64,000 bases of DNA, taken from Kryptolebias marmoratus (lineage: Eukaryota; Chordata; Actinopteri; Cyprinodontiformes; Rivulidae). Positions within the stretch are counted from its first letter, which is position 1. Each line of letters starts with the position of its first letter. The notes under the pieces are model-generated. The model was not told the origin of the DNA and ran no database searches. It saw only the letters and a program-made list of their open reading frames with translations. Location of the stretch: the NCBI RefSeq assembly GCF_001649575.2, contig NC_051435.1:3650854-3714853 (forward strand), read 5' to 3'. This document shows positions 25,410 to 37,372 of this stretch, piece after piece. Position numbers and translations under genes: made by a program.

Positions 25410-25860
25410 GTCTTTGATCACACCAGTTATGTGGATTTAGTGTTTGACTGCATATATTATGGACCAAGTGGTCTAGATATAGTATATGGTCTATGGTTTG
25501 ACCTGGTTTTCTTGCCTTGTCATTTGTTAGCTCTACTACCTGTTTTATTTTGATAGTCCTTGTCCCCTTTTTCACTTTCCTTGGATTCCATTTGTGAATT
25601 GACACTCAGCTGTTTATTGTTAGTGTCCCTTAGTTTACATTCCCTGGTTCCCTTTGTTCTTTATCAGATCCTTGTTTTTTTGCCTGCTTTCCCCTTCCAT
25701 TAGTTTGCTTTAGTGTAGTCTAGTTAATTTTGCTACTGCAGCATCCTTAGTTTGGTTTTTCTTTTAATAAAATGCTGCTGGTCTCCATATTTTCCTGTCT
25801 TGTGCCTTTTTTGTTCTGCATTTGGGTCCTTTACTGCATCTTCAGTATAAAACCTGACAT
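25410..25860 (+). repeat. Teleost interspersed repeat with TG...CA ends, LTR-like, copy 1
   Basis: Begins near tgtctttgatcacaccag and ends tataaaacctgaca, with tctgcatttgggtccttt shortly before the end and an AATAAA at about 25766. TG...CA termini plus an internal polyadenylation signal resemble a solo LTR, though a non-autonomous DNA element is not excluded. Related sequence occurs at about 34668-35059 (reverse) and 56049-56455 (same strand). There is no ORF. Confidence 0.45.
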
Positions 25861-27914
25861 AAATTTCATTTAAAATTGAATACAAAAAAGCGCTGGATTT
25901 ATCTATGACATTGTAATATAAATAAAGTCATTTTAGATGTATTTTTATAAATTGGCAAAGCCTAATCTTCTCAAGATAGTAAAACAGATAAAAAGATGTC
26001 AGATGGAAGTATAAGCGTTTGGCAGATGACAAACATACAAAAGGCTTGTCTCAGCCTGTGGAAGTTGTAAGCTGTTGAATTTTGTCCATTCAAACACTGA
26101 AAATCCTGAAATTACTCTGCCACCCATTTGCCTCTAGTGACTTTATTCCTTTCTGATAAAATCTGTTTTTGTGTTCTGAGGTTTTCAAACAGCCATCTGC
26201 TGCAGCTGCACCACAAAGAACGAGAATTTATAAGCATTTTGTTTTGCTTTCAAATGCTTTAAACACTTCAGATTGAAAATTTTGTCAAACATCATTGGAT
26301 TTTTTTGTGTGTTTGTGATTAGTTTCTATAATAAAGGTTTCTGAGTTCTTGAGTTGGAATTTTTGTTGAAGTGGAATTTCATTCTCACTTAACAGAAATA
26401 TTAAATTTGATTATCTCGTAAGCACTGCGAGTTTTGATCACCAAGGACCACCTTTGTGTCACTGTGAAACAAAAAAAGGTTTATTTGTGTTGTTTGTAAT
26501 TTGGGTCAGTTAATTTCTCAGGTTCTCAGTGCCTCCCAGTAGAGGCTCTCTGCAGTGGAGCGCAGTCACCTCTTGGTTTGCAAGACAAATATACCAATTA
26601 AAACCAGCAGGACAAGTGTTCACAGGAAGCACATTTGTGTCTGAAAATATGAGCGTGCTGAGCTAAAACAGATCCAGGGATAAAATAAAATTCTGGATTT
26701 TATGTTTTTGAAAGCTTTTGGAAACATGAATATGTTACTGTGTACTAAGCTTTTAGGTACAGTAGCTTTAATGCATGTATTCATGAGAGCATAAAAGAAG
26801 TTGTGCTGCAACAGCAGTATTGAGGGTTTGAATTCAGAATTTCTACCAAACACCAATAAAAGGGTAATTAAACATGAGCTGCAGCACCAATATATAGTAG
26901 ATAAGCTGTATCTCTATAAGATAGCTCATATCTATCATAGCTAAGCTTGGAGCTGCTGTTATTTCGTGAAGGAAGGTCCTGGACTTGGGGAGGAATTGTG
27001 TCAGGCATCTCTCCTGAAAAACGGAGCATCTGTGTCAGCTCCTCTGTGGCTCTGGGCAGGCCTGTCAGACACTATTACAGAGGAGACTGTCTCGAGCGAT
27101 TCGGCCGGGCAGACTCCACGAGGACTGGCGGGCTAGGCCCTAATCAAGAGACGACTGCCAAGTGGTTAAAGAGCAGGAGCACAAGCCAACCAGTCCCCCC
27201 CTTCCCCCATCTCTTTCCAACTTCCATCCCTTCCACGACACTGCTACTGTCTCTTTCTTGCTTCCTGTGCTTGTCCTGGTGTAGCTCACCCTCCCCCGTG
27301 TCAGATAGCTGCTATTTTCTCTATTCTAAGTATTTGACCATTGTCCATAAACATGGCAAAGCATCATGGGAAAGGAGTTTGACACTTGCGCAGACATGGT
27401 TGACACTTTTCTATCCAGGAGGTCATGTGGAATACAACAGTGTCAGGCGCTGAAGACACTTGTCACTCTGAGGCCACTCCTTAGAGCTTTGATATTTTTT
27501 TTGTTTTTTTTCCTTCCTCCTTGTATTCTTTCTTGACCTCAACTGTCTCTATCAGCCTGTGGTTCTAATATGTAATATGGCATGGTAAAAGCAAATTTAT
27601 TCCTAGCTCTAATTTCAACTCTTTCAATTCATTTGCAAGTTATTAAATCTTTAATAGAGTTCATGATGTGAGGAAAAGTTGATATAAACTGAAAGTAGGC
27701 TGAGCATACCCACGTCAAAAAGTGAAATAGACGATTTATAATTATTTTATAAAGGTAAACAAGTAAAAGTTAGAAAGTAAACATTTCTTTAGTATTTTAG
27801 ACTAATGTACTGTTTTCCTAGTTCTTGTTTTCTTCAACTGGAAAAAGGTTGAGTGATCTTCTCTTGGTAGGGGGGGGGTTTGTTTCAGGCAAAGAAGTCC
27901 AAGAAAATGGAGTC

Positions 27915-28485
27915 TTATTCACAAGTGATGGCAGGATAAAGTGGGAGTTGGACCAATGGATTAGGGCTTCGTTCGCAGTAATGAAGGCATTGCTCTGATC
28001 TGTCGTGGTGAAAAGAAGCTTGATTTATTGAACAATCTACATTTCAACCCTCACCTGTGGTCATGAGGTACAAATCATGACCAAAGAATGAGATCCTCTG
28101 TAGGATGGCCAAGCTCAGCCATAGATAGCCACAGTTGAGGAGGTCCAAATAGGATTGCTGCTTCTCCTCATCAAAAGGAACCAGCTGAGGTGGTTTAAAT
28201 ATCTTATTAGGATGCTTCCTTGTCACCTTCCTGGCATGTTCCACTAAGAGGAGACCCCAGGACAGACCCAGGGATAACACATCTTCTCTGGTCTGGGAAT
28301 ATCTTAGGATCCCTCAGGAGGAGTTGGAAAGCGTTCCTAGGGAGAGAAATGTCTGGGTTTCCCCTCATAGAACTGTTTCCCCAAGCAACCTGACAATTTG
28401 ACAAAAACAATTGGATGGATGTTTTTGGGGGGAGTTTGTCTTGTTGCTCTCGCAAAACGTTTTTATTCTTGAACTTTTCTGACAT
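27915..28485 (+). mobile_element. Rex3/RTE-like LINE 3' fragment, copy 1
   Basis: The + strand translates, with stops and frameshifts, into the C-terminal part of a non-LTR retrotransposon ORF: pieces such as VMKALL, SVVVKRSLIY, TIYISTLTCGHEVQIMTKE near 28035-28090 and NQLRWF near 28180 follow the order of the teleost Rex3/RTE C-terminus. It continues as diverged nucleotide homology through ggagaccccaggacagaccc to about 28485. It is a dead, 5'-truncated copy. The - strand open frames over it are antisense shadows. Confidence 0.7.
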
Positions 28486-28934
28486 CTATTCACAGATTTA
28501 TATTGGTGTTTAAATCAGAAGCAAGTGAGAAATATCAGGAAAGCTTCTCCTTTTTTTGTGGTATTTTTGGGTGGTGTTTAGGATCACTACAAAGTTGTAA
28601 AAAAACGTCTTTTTTTCACTTTCAGCTTTTTTTTCCTTCTCTGCTCCTGATTGCAACACAAGCCCAAAGCATGAATGTGCATGTTTAACAGAAAGAAACT
28701 TGCAAAACCAGTGACTTAATAATATGGTTTTCTTTTTAGCTTTTAGATTTGTAGATCTCTTATTTTTTATTTTCAGAGTTTGATGGAGAGCAGCATAATA
28801 ATTGTAAAAAACAAACATTTAACCCTTACCACTTAAAAGATGGAGAGCTTGATTTAAAAAAATAGTAATAAAGGCTCTTATTTCTGGAGGTTTTTTAATA
28901 TTTTCTTATTTTTTTAAATTATGCCTCGTCTCCA

Positions 28935-29615
28935 AAGAGCAGTGGTGTGTGGGCTCTAACATTATGAGCGCACAGCTAATATTAGGTAGCTCCACTTTGT
29001 CTTTAAATGGTGCCATGGTTCAGTCCTGACCTGCCAAAGCATGAACTCACTGGACCTCTAAATCTCTACTGTGGTGTCTGACACCAAGTCAGCCAATCCT
29101 TTAAGTCCTGTAAATAATAAAAAGTGGGACCTTCATAACAGCACCTCAAACTCACGGCGTTTTTCAGAACCTTTCTGAACCGGTTTTAAAGCAGAGGACA
29201 TTATCCTGTTTCAAGAAGCCACTGCTGTTTGGAAAATATATTTTCTGTAAACGATGTTCAGCTCCATGGTTCACTTCTGATACTCATGTCCGTTGTAGAC
29301 ACTTTGGGTGATGAACACAGTTCAGCGCTGGGATTCAGAGTGCTTCTTAGCTATCCCATATACAACAAAGTGTTTGGATTCATTATTTGAACCAGCATCA
29401 ACTTTTTCGGACAGGTCTTAGCTTTGCTCCCCACATGCACTCATGTTCACACGGACCTTGTTAAAGTTTCTTCAGTTTTCTATTACTGGACCACTTGTGG
29501 TTGGCCACTAAATAACAAAAACATGCCACAAAAGCTGCAGCTGAGGCGATGAAATGTCCCAGACATTTTTGAATCACTGTAGTTTGACTGATTGATCGGT
29601 CAGCCATAAATTATT
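28935..29615 (-). mobile_element. Tc1-like DNA transposon remnant, reverse orientation
   Basis: Landmarks of a common teleost Tc1-like element occur in antisense and in order: gtgtgtgggctctaac and gcacagctaatattaggtag (terminal part), tgccaaagcatgaactcact, gacattatcctgtttcaaga, tgatactcatgtccg, ttgaaccagcatcaactttt, attactggaccacttgtgg, and tgattgatcggtcagccata near the other end. The span is about 680 bp, roughly half a complete 1.3-1.4 kb element, so it has internal deletions. No transposase frame survives. Confidence 0.75.
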
Positions 29616-29888
29616 TTATTTTAATATGGTTTTTAATAAATGGCATCTGCAACACAAGAGCAAAGCACATATGTGAGCAGCAGATGGTTGTTTTACTTAA
29701 TATACACCTTTTGTCAATGTGTTTTTTGTGATGAAGGTGCCTTTGAAGGTAGAGATGTTTTTTGTACACCAGCAGACCAAAATATTATAGTAACTTTTGA
29801 AGTCCAATGGCATTTTAATCAGAAGAAATGGTAAGACTGTTCTTATTTTTTAAGGCTTTATTAATTAATTTAATTGGTTTGATCAGTA

Positions 29889-30082
29889 AGTCCTTAAGGA
29901 CCACAAACCTGCATGTTTTAGATGTTTTCCTGCTTTTATGAACCCGATTTGAATGATTAGGTGAATAACATGCTTCTGCAGAACATGACAACATGCTAAA
30001 GAGGTCATTTAACTATTCAATCAAGTGTGTTGGAGCAGGGAAATGACTAAAATATGTATAATAGTGGCTCTAAAGGACCAGG
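29889..30082. mobile_element. Palindromic teleost MITE, copy 1
   Basis: The left end gtccttaaggaccacaaacc, then tgcatgttttagatgttttc, is mirrored at the right end by gggaaatgactaaaatatgt and agtggctctaaaggacc. The centre has caagtgtgttggagcaggga. This matches the structure of an abundant non-autonomous teleost DNA element of about 200 bp. A second decayed copy lies at about 52036-52190. Confidence 0.65.
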
Positions 30083-31194
30083 ATAAAAAAAAATACTTTT
30101 ACAAAGACAACTTGGGTAAACTTGTGCTTGGAACTGGACTCTTCAATAAATAAAGATGTGTACTAACCTGAATATGTCACAGGCAGTCACCTAATATTTA
30201 TATTATTTGATCAAAAACAAATTTGCTTCATAAATCAGCCATTGATCTTTAAAGATTGAAATCTGCATCAACGATTGGTTTGCTCCATTTTTTCCTGCTT
30301 CCCAAACTTCAACATCAGGAACTGAATGTTGATTTGCTGACTTATAAATCTGCCTCCTGTTTCTGGTCCTGTTTGGCTGATTGGTGTGTAAATCAAGGGC
30401 ATTTGCAAGGAAATGATTTTTGAGGAAATAAAATAAGTTGATTCCTTGAATTCAAAGCAGGGTTAAAGGTCATACATAAAGCTGAGTTTATGCAGGACTG
30501 ATCAATCTGAAGCCATTTATCATTGAGATTCATGTAAAATACAAATACCCTGCCTTCCCCTTCTTTTTCTTTTTTGCAAGAAAGCATGCTTTTGCAGCAT
30601 GTCTTAAATAAATGAACATATATTTTAAACACACAAAATAACTACAAATAATGAAACCATTACTCAATCCTAATTTCTATGATAAATTAAAATAATCCTT
30701 ATTATCAAGAAGAGTTGCTCCTGCTGTCCTTATGCATTATTCAACAAATAGCCAAACAAATGTGAAAAAGGCAATTACTCTGCAGAGTCTGGGAGACATA
30801 AATAATGGCTAAGTTGGTCTTAAGAAAACCACTTTAGTTTTATAATAAAGAAGTAAAAAAAGAACACAATTACAACCTGTTTCTGATTCATTATCTTAAA
30901 AAATAAAAGCACTTACCACTCTGATGGTGATAATAAACTAAATATTTGACATACTTGACTGTAAGTTTAAAAAAATGCTTTTCACAAAGAAGGGGAGGTG
31001 GTGGAAGCATTAGCTAAAAACTGAGTTCAGATATCCACAGACAGTTTTTCACTGTCCTTTTTTATGATTGTCCTGTAAATAACAAGATTTTCAATTAAAT
31101 TTACAGTAAAACCAGCCCAGAGTCACTTATTATAAGCAGATTTGCCAGCCGTTTGCCTGTCTTCTCTTTAAAAGTGCACTCCAGTAGATCAAAA

Positions 31195-31305
31195 ATGTGG
31201 AGTCAGCAGCCTAAGTGGGTTCAAAGTGGGCCGAGGTCGGTACAATGTGGGTGGAGGTGAGCAATAAAATAATGTGCACAGCCTAAAACACAGATTTGCA
31301 AACAA
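31195..31305 (-). repeat. Dispersed repeat, copy B (mate of 9428-9525)
   Basis: Reverse-orientation copy of the unit at 9428-9525: gtgggccgaggtcggtacaa, tgtgggtggaggtgagc and aatgtgcacagcctaaaaca correspond to the complement of that segment in reverse order. Confidence 0.55.
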
Positions 31306-31522
31306 TACAGGCAAAAAATATGTTGCAAACACTAAGAATTCAAAGCAACAGCAATGAAAAATCTGCATGTTTTCCCACATTTTTTTCTTAATTTTGAGTC
31401 TCCAGTAAGATACCACCTTAAAAGCTGTAATTTATAAGATTATGAATTCAAACTTTAATTTTTGGGTGGAATTTTGGAAAATCTTCATAAGTAGAACAAA
31501 GTAGAAAACTGGTCATGTAAGC

Positions 31523-31542
31523 TTTTTTTTTTTTTTTTTTTT
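31523..31542 (+). repeat. Poly-T run (20 nt)
   Basis: Uninterrupted T homopolymer in intron 2. Confidence 0.9.
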
Positions 31543-31795
31543 CATGATAAAATACTCTTTGTTTCTGCATTTTGTTCCCAGTACAGCCAGTCCTCCTCGG
31601 GTCGATTAAAACGACTGCATCAGAAGTCAGTCACTTGACGCCGGGACACGGAGGAATCTCAGATTTGAGCGTCTGCTTTTTGTCACAAGCCTCATGTGCT
31701 CTCTGCCACCACTGTCGGCACTGAGGCGTCTTTGTCAGACCCGATGAAGCTGCTGCTTTGATAAATGTGAGAAGTAAAAATTGTGCTGCTGGGAG

Positions 31796-31797
<2 letters not shown>

Positions 31798-31829
<32 letters not shown>
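31798..31829. repeat. (GT)16 microsatellite
   Basis: Sixteen perfect GT units. They produce the Cys/Val and Thr/His repeats of the open frames reported around here, which are therefore not genes. Confidence 0.97.
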
Positions 31830-31830
<1 letters not shown>

Positions 31831-32699
31831 CGGTCTCGACAACAGAGGACACGTCCTGTGGAAAGCGAACGCACAGGCCGATCAGGCGCAGGGTTTCGTC
31901 AGAAGTGGAGCGTGCTGGGCGGTGCCTCCTCGATCCTCTGAGGCTAGCCCTAGTTTGGGGATGTTTATTATTGATAGAGGTGGATGATAGCCTTGGGATG
32001 AATTGCATAATCTAGAGCCGCCTCTAATGGATACAGGAAATGGATCAGGCTATCAGTCAGGTCTCTGTGGATGACGGATGTGTCTGTGTTTGTATGTTCT
32101 CCTCTTTCTGCGAGCATGTGAGTGTTAGGTGTTAGCCTGGGCAGGTCTACCGTCCTATGGATCAGATTAATGAAATGCTTGCAAGGTGATTTTTAAAAAA
32201 ATATAAACTCTTTACTGGACCTTTCCAAAGATAAAACAAAGGATAATTATTGTAAGATGTTTTGAAATGAGCATTACATGCATTATGCATTATGTGGAAG
32301 GCTTTAGCTACAACCAGAGCAAAAGAAATGTTAATTTAACAGCTTTCAGGAATGTTGTGCAGCTTTCTGAAATGTTAGTTGTGCTGAGGTTAAGTCACGC
32401 ATTTTGACAGAAAATGTTTTGAGCCAAAGCCAGAAAAAGTTATTTAAGTTATTTCACATAAAGTTGTTCTTGTTCTCTCTCCTTCAGTGCCTCAACACAG
32501 AAAAAATGCCTTTCAGCAGAAATCAGAGCATAAACACCTGTACACCGATGGTCAGGTGACAACTTGGTTATCATTGTGTTCATTAAAAATTGTTTTTTTC
32601 TCTTTGGTTAGAAAGCCACTCAGATAGAAGATGTGCTCAAACAGATTTATGGCTAAATGAACCGTCCATCCATCTTTACCTGCTGTTTTGGTGCCCATC

Positions 32700-32955
32700 T
32701 CCATCAAGGTGGAGTACACCCTGGACAGGTCTCCTGTCCATCACAGGTCCACACGGAGACAAACGAGACAACCACTCACACCAAGTGAAGATTTAGTTAT
32801 CAGTTAACCTAACACGCATGTTTTTGGTGGGAGGAAAGCCACACATGCACACACAGAACATGCAAACTTCCTGCAGAAAGGCCCCAAAACTACAACCTTC
32901 TTGATATGAGCCGACAGCTCAAACCACCGCACCACCATGCGGATGAAAGTGTAAC
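32700..32955 (-). repeat. tRNA-derived SINE-like teleost repeat, copy 3 (reverse)
   Basis: Antisense copy of the repeat seen at 9865 and 18715: gtggagtacaccctggacag, gtctcctgtccatcacagg, cagttaacctaacacgcatg, ttggtgggaggaaagccaca and agaacatgcaaacttcctgc are complements of the consensus blocks in reverse order. It is the best preserved full-length copy in the window and directly abuts a family F copy. Confidence 0.7.
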
Positions 32956-33115
32956 AGGTGTTACACTTCATGTCTTTTGAGTCACACAATCACATATTTT
33001 CAAGGTTTGAACAAAACAGCTACAGCTCCATCATTTCTTATCACAAGAGGATTTCAGTCTTAAACTCTGGCATTAAAGGTGGTGGATGATATGCATTCCT
33101 TTAATTACTGAAATG
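32940..33115 (+). repeat. Family F repeat, copy 3
   Basis: Contains tcaaggtttgaacaaaacag, ctacagctccatcatttctt, ttcagtcttaaactctggca and aggtggtggatgatatgcat plus tccttt, matching the 3' part of the family. Confidence 0.6.
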
Positions 33116-34477
33116 TAATAGATAATAGAACTGAAGACACAACTCTAAGTATTCTGATAAGAGGCCTTTAGGTTGATAGATGTGTCTCTTTAATCAAGTT
33201 TGTCTACAACTTGTTCATAGAATTCAGAGAAATAAACAAGAAACACAAGCCTTCCTGTCAAATGGTTCAATATTTAAGTCAGACTTTTTCTGAGGCTGTG
33301 TTAAATGTCAGAACACTAAATATTTTGGTTTGAGCAGTGTGTGTGTGCGTTGTAATTAATTCTCTGAGATGATAGAACGTGTAAAACTGAGATATTAATT
33401 TCTGCAATGAAGTTGTTGATGTGATTAAAACCTCAACAATTGAAGCAAAACTGGAAAAATTAATTTGTTCATATTTTTTTTTACATTTGGATAAATGGGC
33501 AATTTTATCTGCTAGCCACAGGAATTCAGTTTGAAAGTAGTTGCAATTTATGTGAACAAATCCAAATACAGTTTTTAAAAGTTGCATGATGGTAATGAGT
33601 AGATATAATGTCCTCCCCTGCAGTTATTTCATTTTTTTTGCAAAGGTAATGGTAGTGTAGCATGAAATAGTGGCTAATTATGGGGATTAACAGCACAAAG
33701 GATGAAGTAATATAAACCTGAAGCAGTCTGTGCACCACCCGCCTCCACCCCTGCAGAGTCGACCCTCATGCTGAGAGAGCAGGAGTCGTGTTGGTAACTA
33801 TTGTTTCTTTATGTGTACCATTATGTTGTCATTTTCTTTTACCTGCTTTTATATAAACTTATGTTTTTAAACACCCCTCAAATGTACTGTTTAAATTTAT
33901 ATTTACAAAGGTTTTGCAGCTGTATGAACCTGTGTCGGGGTGTGAGTGTGTGTGACTCAGACTTGCTGAAGTAAGAATAAAATGCAAAAAAAGCCTCAAA
34001 ATAAGTGTAAGAAAATAAAGTTATTCTGTAAATTTGTCATTAATATATGCCAACTGTTTGTTTTACATCAAATATGACTTAAAAGTCATTGGTTTTTAGC
34101 TTTACTTTGATCAAATATAAATTTAGAATAATCACATCTAGCACATGTTTTTTTATTCATTAGCAACTCAAGAAATCTTTTTACGGACCTATCGATCATT
34201 AATAACAATACTAATCAAATTTACATGCTGTAGACTTTTTGCAAACAGCTGATTTGGAGGACATGTCTTTTCTTCTGAGACAAACATGTTTGATTACATG
34301 TTTCTGCTTCGACTTTTAGAAGAAACTGACAATATAGCGTGAAAAGAAACGATCACAGCATGCACAACTGGAACAAATTTGTTACTTTCTCAATCTCTGT
34401 TGACAAAAAAAAACATATTGTTTGTGACTTTTCCATTCAAGCCTTCCTTAAGAACCAGCGTTGTGTGTATCCTAGTC

Positions 34478-35149
34478 CAGTGGTTCCCAAACTTTTCATT
34501 ATTCAGCCTACAAGAGACCAGTGGTAGAAGCTTTTAACCCCAACCATCCAAATTACTGGTTAATGTACAAACATTATGAATAACCCCAACAAACATGGGC
34601 AACAAACAGTATCGACTACTGTGGTGTTCTTTTAAAATCACTTTATATTTGCTGTTATGGAGAAAATTGTCAAGGTGGAGCATGGCGAACCCAGAATGCA
34701 GACTCACGAAAAATGGGAAAAAATAAAAATGTTTTTTTAAACAAAAAGCTGACGGGGCAGCAAAACTAAACATAAGACAGCGAGGCAAGGAACTAGAACA
34801 TTGGGAGACTAGAGACAATGAACCAGCGAGGAAGCGGAGAAAGTGACCGGGTTTTAAAGCTGAGGATAATTAGGGGAAGGTGAGAGATTACAACTAGCAA
34901 CAGGTGAAGATGGGCGTGGCACGAAGACAAGAGATAAACTGAGGAGAAGTGAATAATGACAGAACACAAGAGGCAGAAACAATACAATGAAAATATGAAA
35001 ACAATAATCCTAAATACAAAAGAAATCTCAAAGAAAAAACAAAACCCAAATCCTGACAGAAAAAAAGTCATTTACAATTACTTGAGGACCCTCAATTTGT
35101 TGTTTCATGACCCAAAGTGGGGTCCCAACCCCCACTTTGGGAAACACTG
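34478..35149. mobile_element. hAT-like non-autonomous element carrying a nested repeat
   Basis: The ends are inverted repeats: cagtggttcccaaactt at 34478 and, on the other strand from 35149, cagtgtttcccaaagtg (14 of 17 identical). hAT elements begin CAG and create 8-bp target duplications; the flanks tcctagtc (34470-34477) and acctagac (35150-35157) agree at 6 of 8 positions. Most of the interior (34668-35059) is a second, unrelated repeat inserted later. No transposase is present. Confidence 0.6.
34668..35059 (-). repeat. Teleost interspersed repeat with TG...CA ends, LTR-like, copy 2 (nested, reverse)
   Basis: Runs from tgtcaaggtggagcatggcg to acccaaatcctgaca inside the hAT-like element. 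It has cgaacccagaatgcagactc, gaggcaaggaactagaac and gggttttaaagctgaggata in the order of a very common teleost repeat. It is the reverse orientation of the copy at 25410-25860, though only distantly similar. Confidence 0.5.
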
Positions 35150-36555
35150 ACCTAGACTGTATACTGTTATCCCAAGAAAAAAAAAAAAAAAGTTTTCCTC
35201 CTCCATCCTATTTAGTATAAATAGTTTTTGTTGGTGTTGAATGAAATCACGTTTTAAATGTTTGCTGGATGGAAACACAGCTGGTGTCTTTGTTGACTTC
35301 TCTCTCCCGTTAGCCTTAATTGGGCCATCCAGAGGTCTTTAGGCGAACAGATGAATGCGGATCAGACATCTACGGCTGCAGTGATAACCACTGTTTTGAT
35401 TTTACAGAACATTAGTGGTTGTGGTTAAAGAAAGCCAACATGAGTGTCAGGAGAAAATAAGAAATAAACACAGTCAAACATTTTGCTGAGCAAGCCGTCC
35501 TCCATAGCCCACTTTTTCCTCTCTTAATCATTAGACTTAACATGATCTGACTGCTGTCTCTCTGAATGCAGACTACCTTCCCTCCAATGGAAGGTGTCAC
35601 AGGAGGAACAGCTTTGCATAAAATATGTTTGAAAGCTCATGCTTACCTGATCTCCTCTTATATTTGGACATCTATGCCATAAGAGTAAAACAGAATTGAA
35701 TCTAACTGTGTTGGGTCAATGCAGGAAAGCAGAGGCTACTTGAAGAATAAGAGCTCAGAAAAGGTTTATGACATGTAGAAAAGGATGAAACCCATTTTCT
35801 TCTTCTGGAAATGTGACATATTTGATTTGATCTCAGCTCCAGATGCCTGCGTGTGTCTCCTCAGATGGTTTTAGATAGATGCAGAAAATTCAAAGAGAGT
35901 TTCAGAAGGCCATGTAATGAATTGTTGCACAGCACCTTAACTCTCAGCCACACGATCAGTGGACTTCATTCTCTTGAAACAGTTTTCTGCTCCCGCAGAA
36001 AATGTCAAAGTTGTCATTGAAATTCATTCGATATGCCACACATGCTGATGAAGGGAGAGCGGTGTAGTGGAGCATTTCATACCCCCGTTTTATGTTGGGA
36101 TAGTGCCTGAGATGCTTGCACAAAAAGGTTCCCAGGAGTGTCATTCAGCTGAGGGGGGAAAAAAATCCCTTTTCAGCAGTTCTGAACCACTGACTCTGTA
36201 TTTAGGAGGATGGTGAAGAGGCCCACACAGTCAGACGTTCTCTTGAGAAGCGAACACTTGAGTAAAAGTTGTTGAGTTTGTTAGAGTACTTACCGTATTA
36301 TGTGAATTGTGCCGTTTCTTTGTTGCCTTTGTTAAGTTAATATAAAGACATTGAATAAACATCAATATTCATCATGTTAGAAGTGGAATGTTACAATGTG
36401 GGGATAAAATCATTTTGCTAGGATATACCTGCAGACGTCTTCATGTTTCCATGGTTGTTTTAAACAGCTCAAACCAAGAATAATTAAATATCAGCAACAT
36501 CTGGTCTTGCCTGAAAGTGGAAAACTGGTTAAATTTACAAATGTGTTTGGGTTTT

Positions 36556-37003
36556 ATTCTTACCTCTTGTAAAAGGATTCATACGCCTGTAACGTTTCTA
36601 CGTTTTTATCACCAAAAAGTGTTTTTTGAGGATTTTGTGAAATAGACCATCACAAAGTAGCACATACTTGTTAAAAAAAAAGTGTGGTGTGCATTTGTAT
36701 TCAGCTCCGTTTACTTTGATACCCTAATTAAAATCCAGCGCAATCAATTTCCTTCAGAAGTAATCTAAATAGTAAATAGAGTCCACCTGTGTGTAATTTA
36801 ATCTCAGTTTAAATCCAGCTGTTCTGTGAAGGCCTCAGAGGTTTGTTACAGAACATTAGTGAATAAACGGCATCATGAAGCCCAGGGAACACAACACACA
36901 GGCCAAGGATAAAGTTTTTCAGAAATATCACAAGATTTGAACATTTCACTATGACAAAATGTGGAAAAGTTCAAGGAGAATGAACCCTTTCACAAAGCGC
37001 TGG
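36556..37003 (+). mobile_element. Internally deleted Tc1-like transposon with both terminal repeats
   Basis: The left terminus (cttgtaaaaggattcatacg near 36565) and the complement of the right terminus (ctttgtgaaagggttcattc, from about 36997) are Tc1-type inverted repeats. The interior keeps the transposon's 5' region: gtgtggtgtgcatttgtatt, gagtccacctgtgtgtaatt, gaaggcctcagaggtttgtt, then gcatcatgaagcccagggaa, where ATGAAGCCC marks the former transposase start. The rest of the transposase is missing and the sequence passes directly into the 3' terminus (gacaaaatgtggaaaagttc). The length of about 450 bp compares with about 1.6 kb for a full copy. Confidence 0.75.
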
Positions 37004-37284
37004 ATATATCTGATTAGGATTTGTGCATTCACTCAAAGCAAGCTTTGAATTTTGAAAACTATTCAGCTAATATTTGCAGTCCTAAAGAAATTTTGTTTTA
37101 GATAAGTGATTAAAAGGAAGTAGGTTTGCTCTTTAAATTCAGTTTCACATGATCATTTATTTTATTCTTTTAAATGTGCACATTTCTCAAAATGAATCTC
37201 TTTATTTTCTGGTTTTCGTACATCTAAACACGAAGGCCACTCAGTCTAAGATGTTGCACAAACCTTTGATTGTGTGACAAAGAC

Positions 37285-37372
37285 AATGAAAGAATGCTTC
37301 CTACTGTGAAGCATGGAGGAGGAGTTATGATGATGTGGGGCTCCTTTGTTGGTGAAACATTTGGTGCCACTG
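37285..37372 (+). pseudogene. Tc1-like transposase fragment
   Basis: The + strand reads TVKHGGGVMMMWGSFVGETF, matching the Tc1 transposase core motif VKHGGGS...WGCF. It is only about 30 codons and is flanked by unrelated sequence. It may come from a different Tc1 copy than the element at 36556-37003. Confidence 0.6.

Noticed and set aside
26880..26945. Cluster of AGATAGCTCATATCTATC-like words, possible regulatory palindrome
   Set aside because: Short and AT-rich, with imperfect symmetry expected by chance in this composition.
26947..27453. 168-codon open frame on the + strand
   Set aside because: No recognisable motif, no splice or promoter context, and composition changes midway into a CT-rich tract; probably chance.
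31631..32015. Open frames over the GT microsatellite on both strands
   Set aside because: They contain runs of Val-Cys or Thr-His produced by the dinucleotide repeat; not genes.
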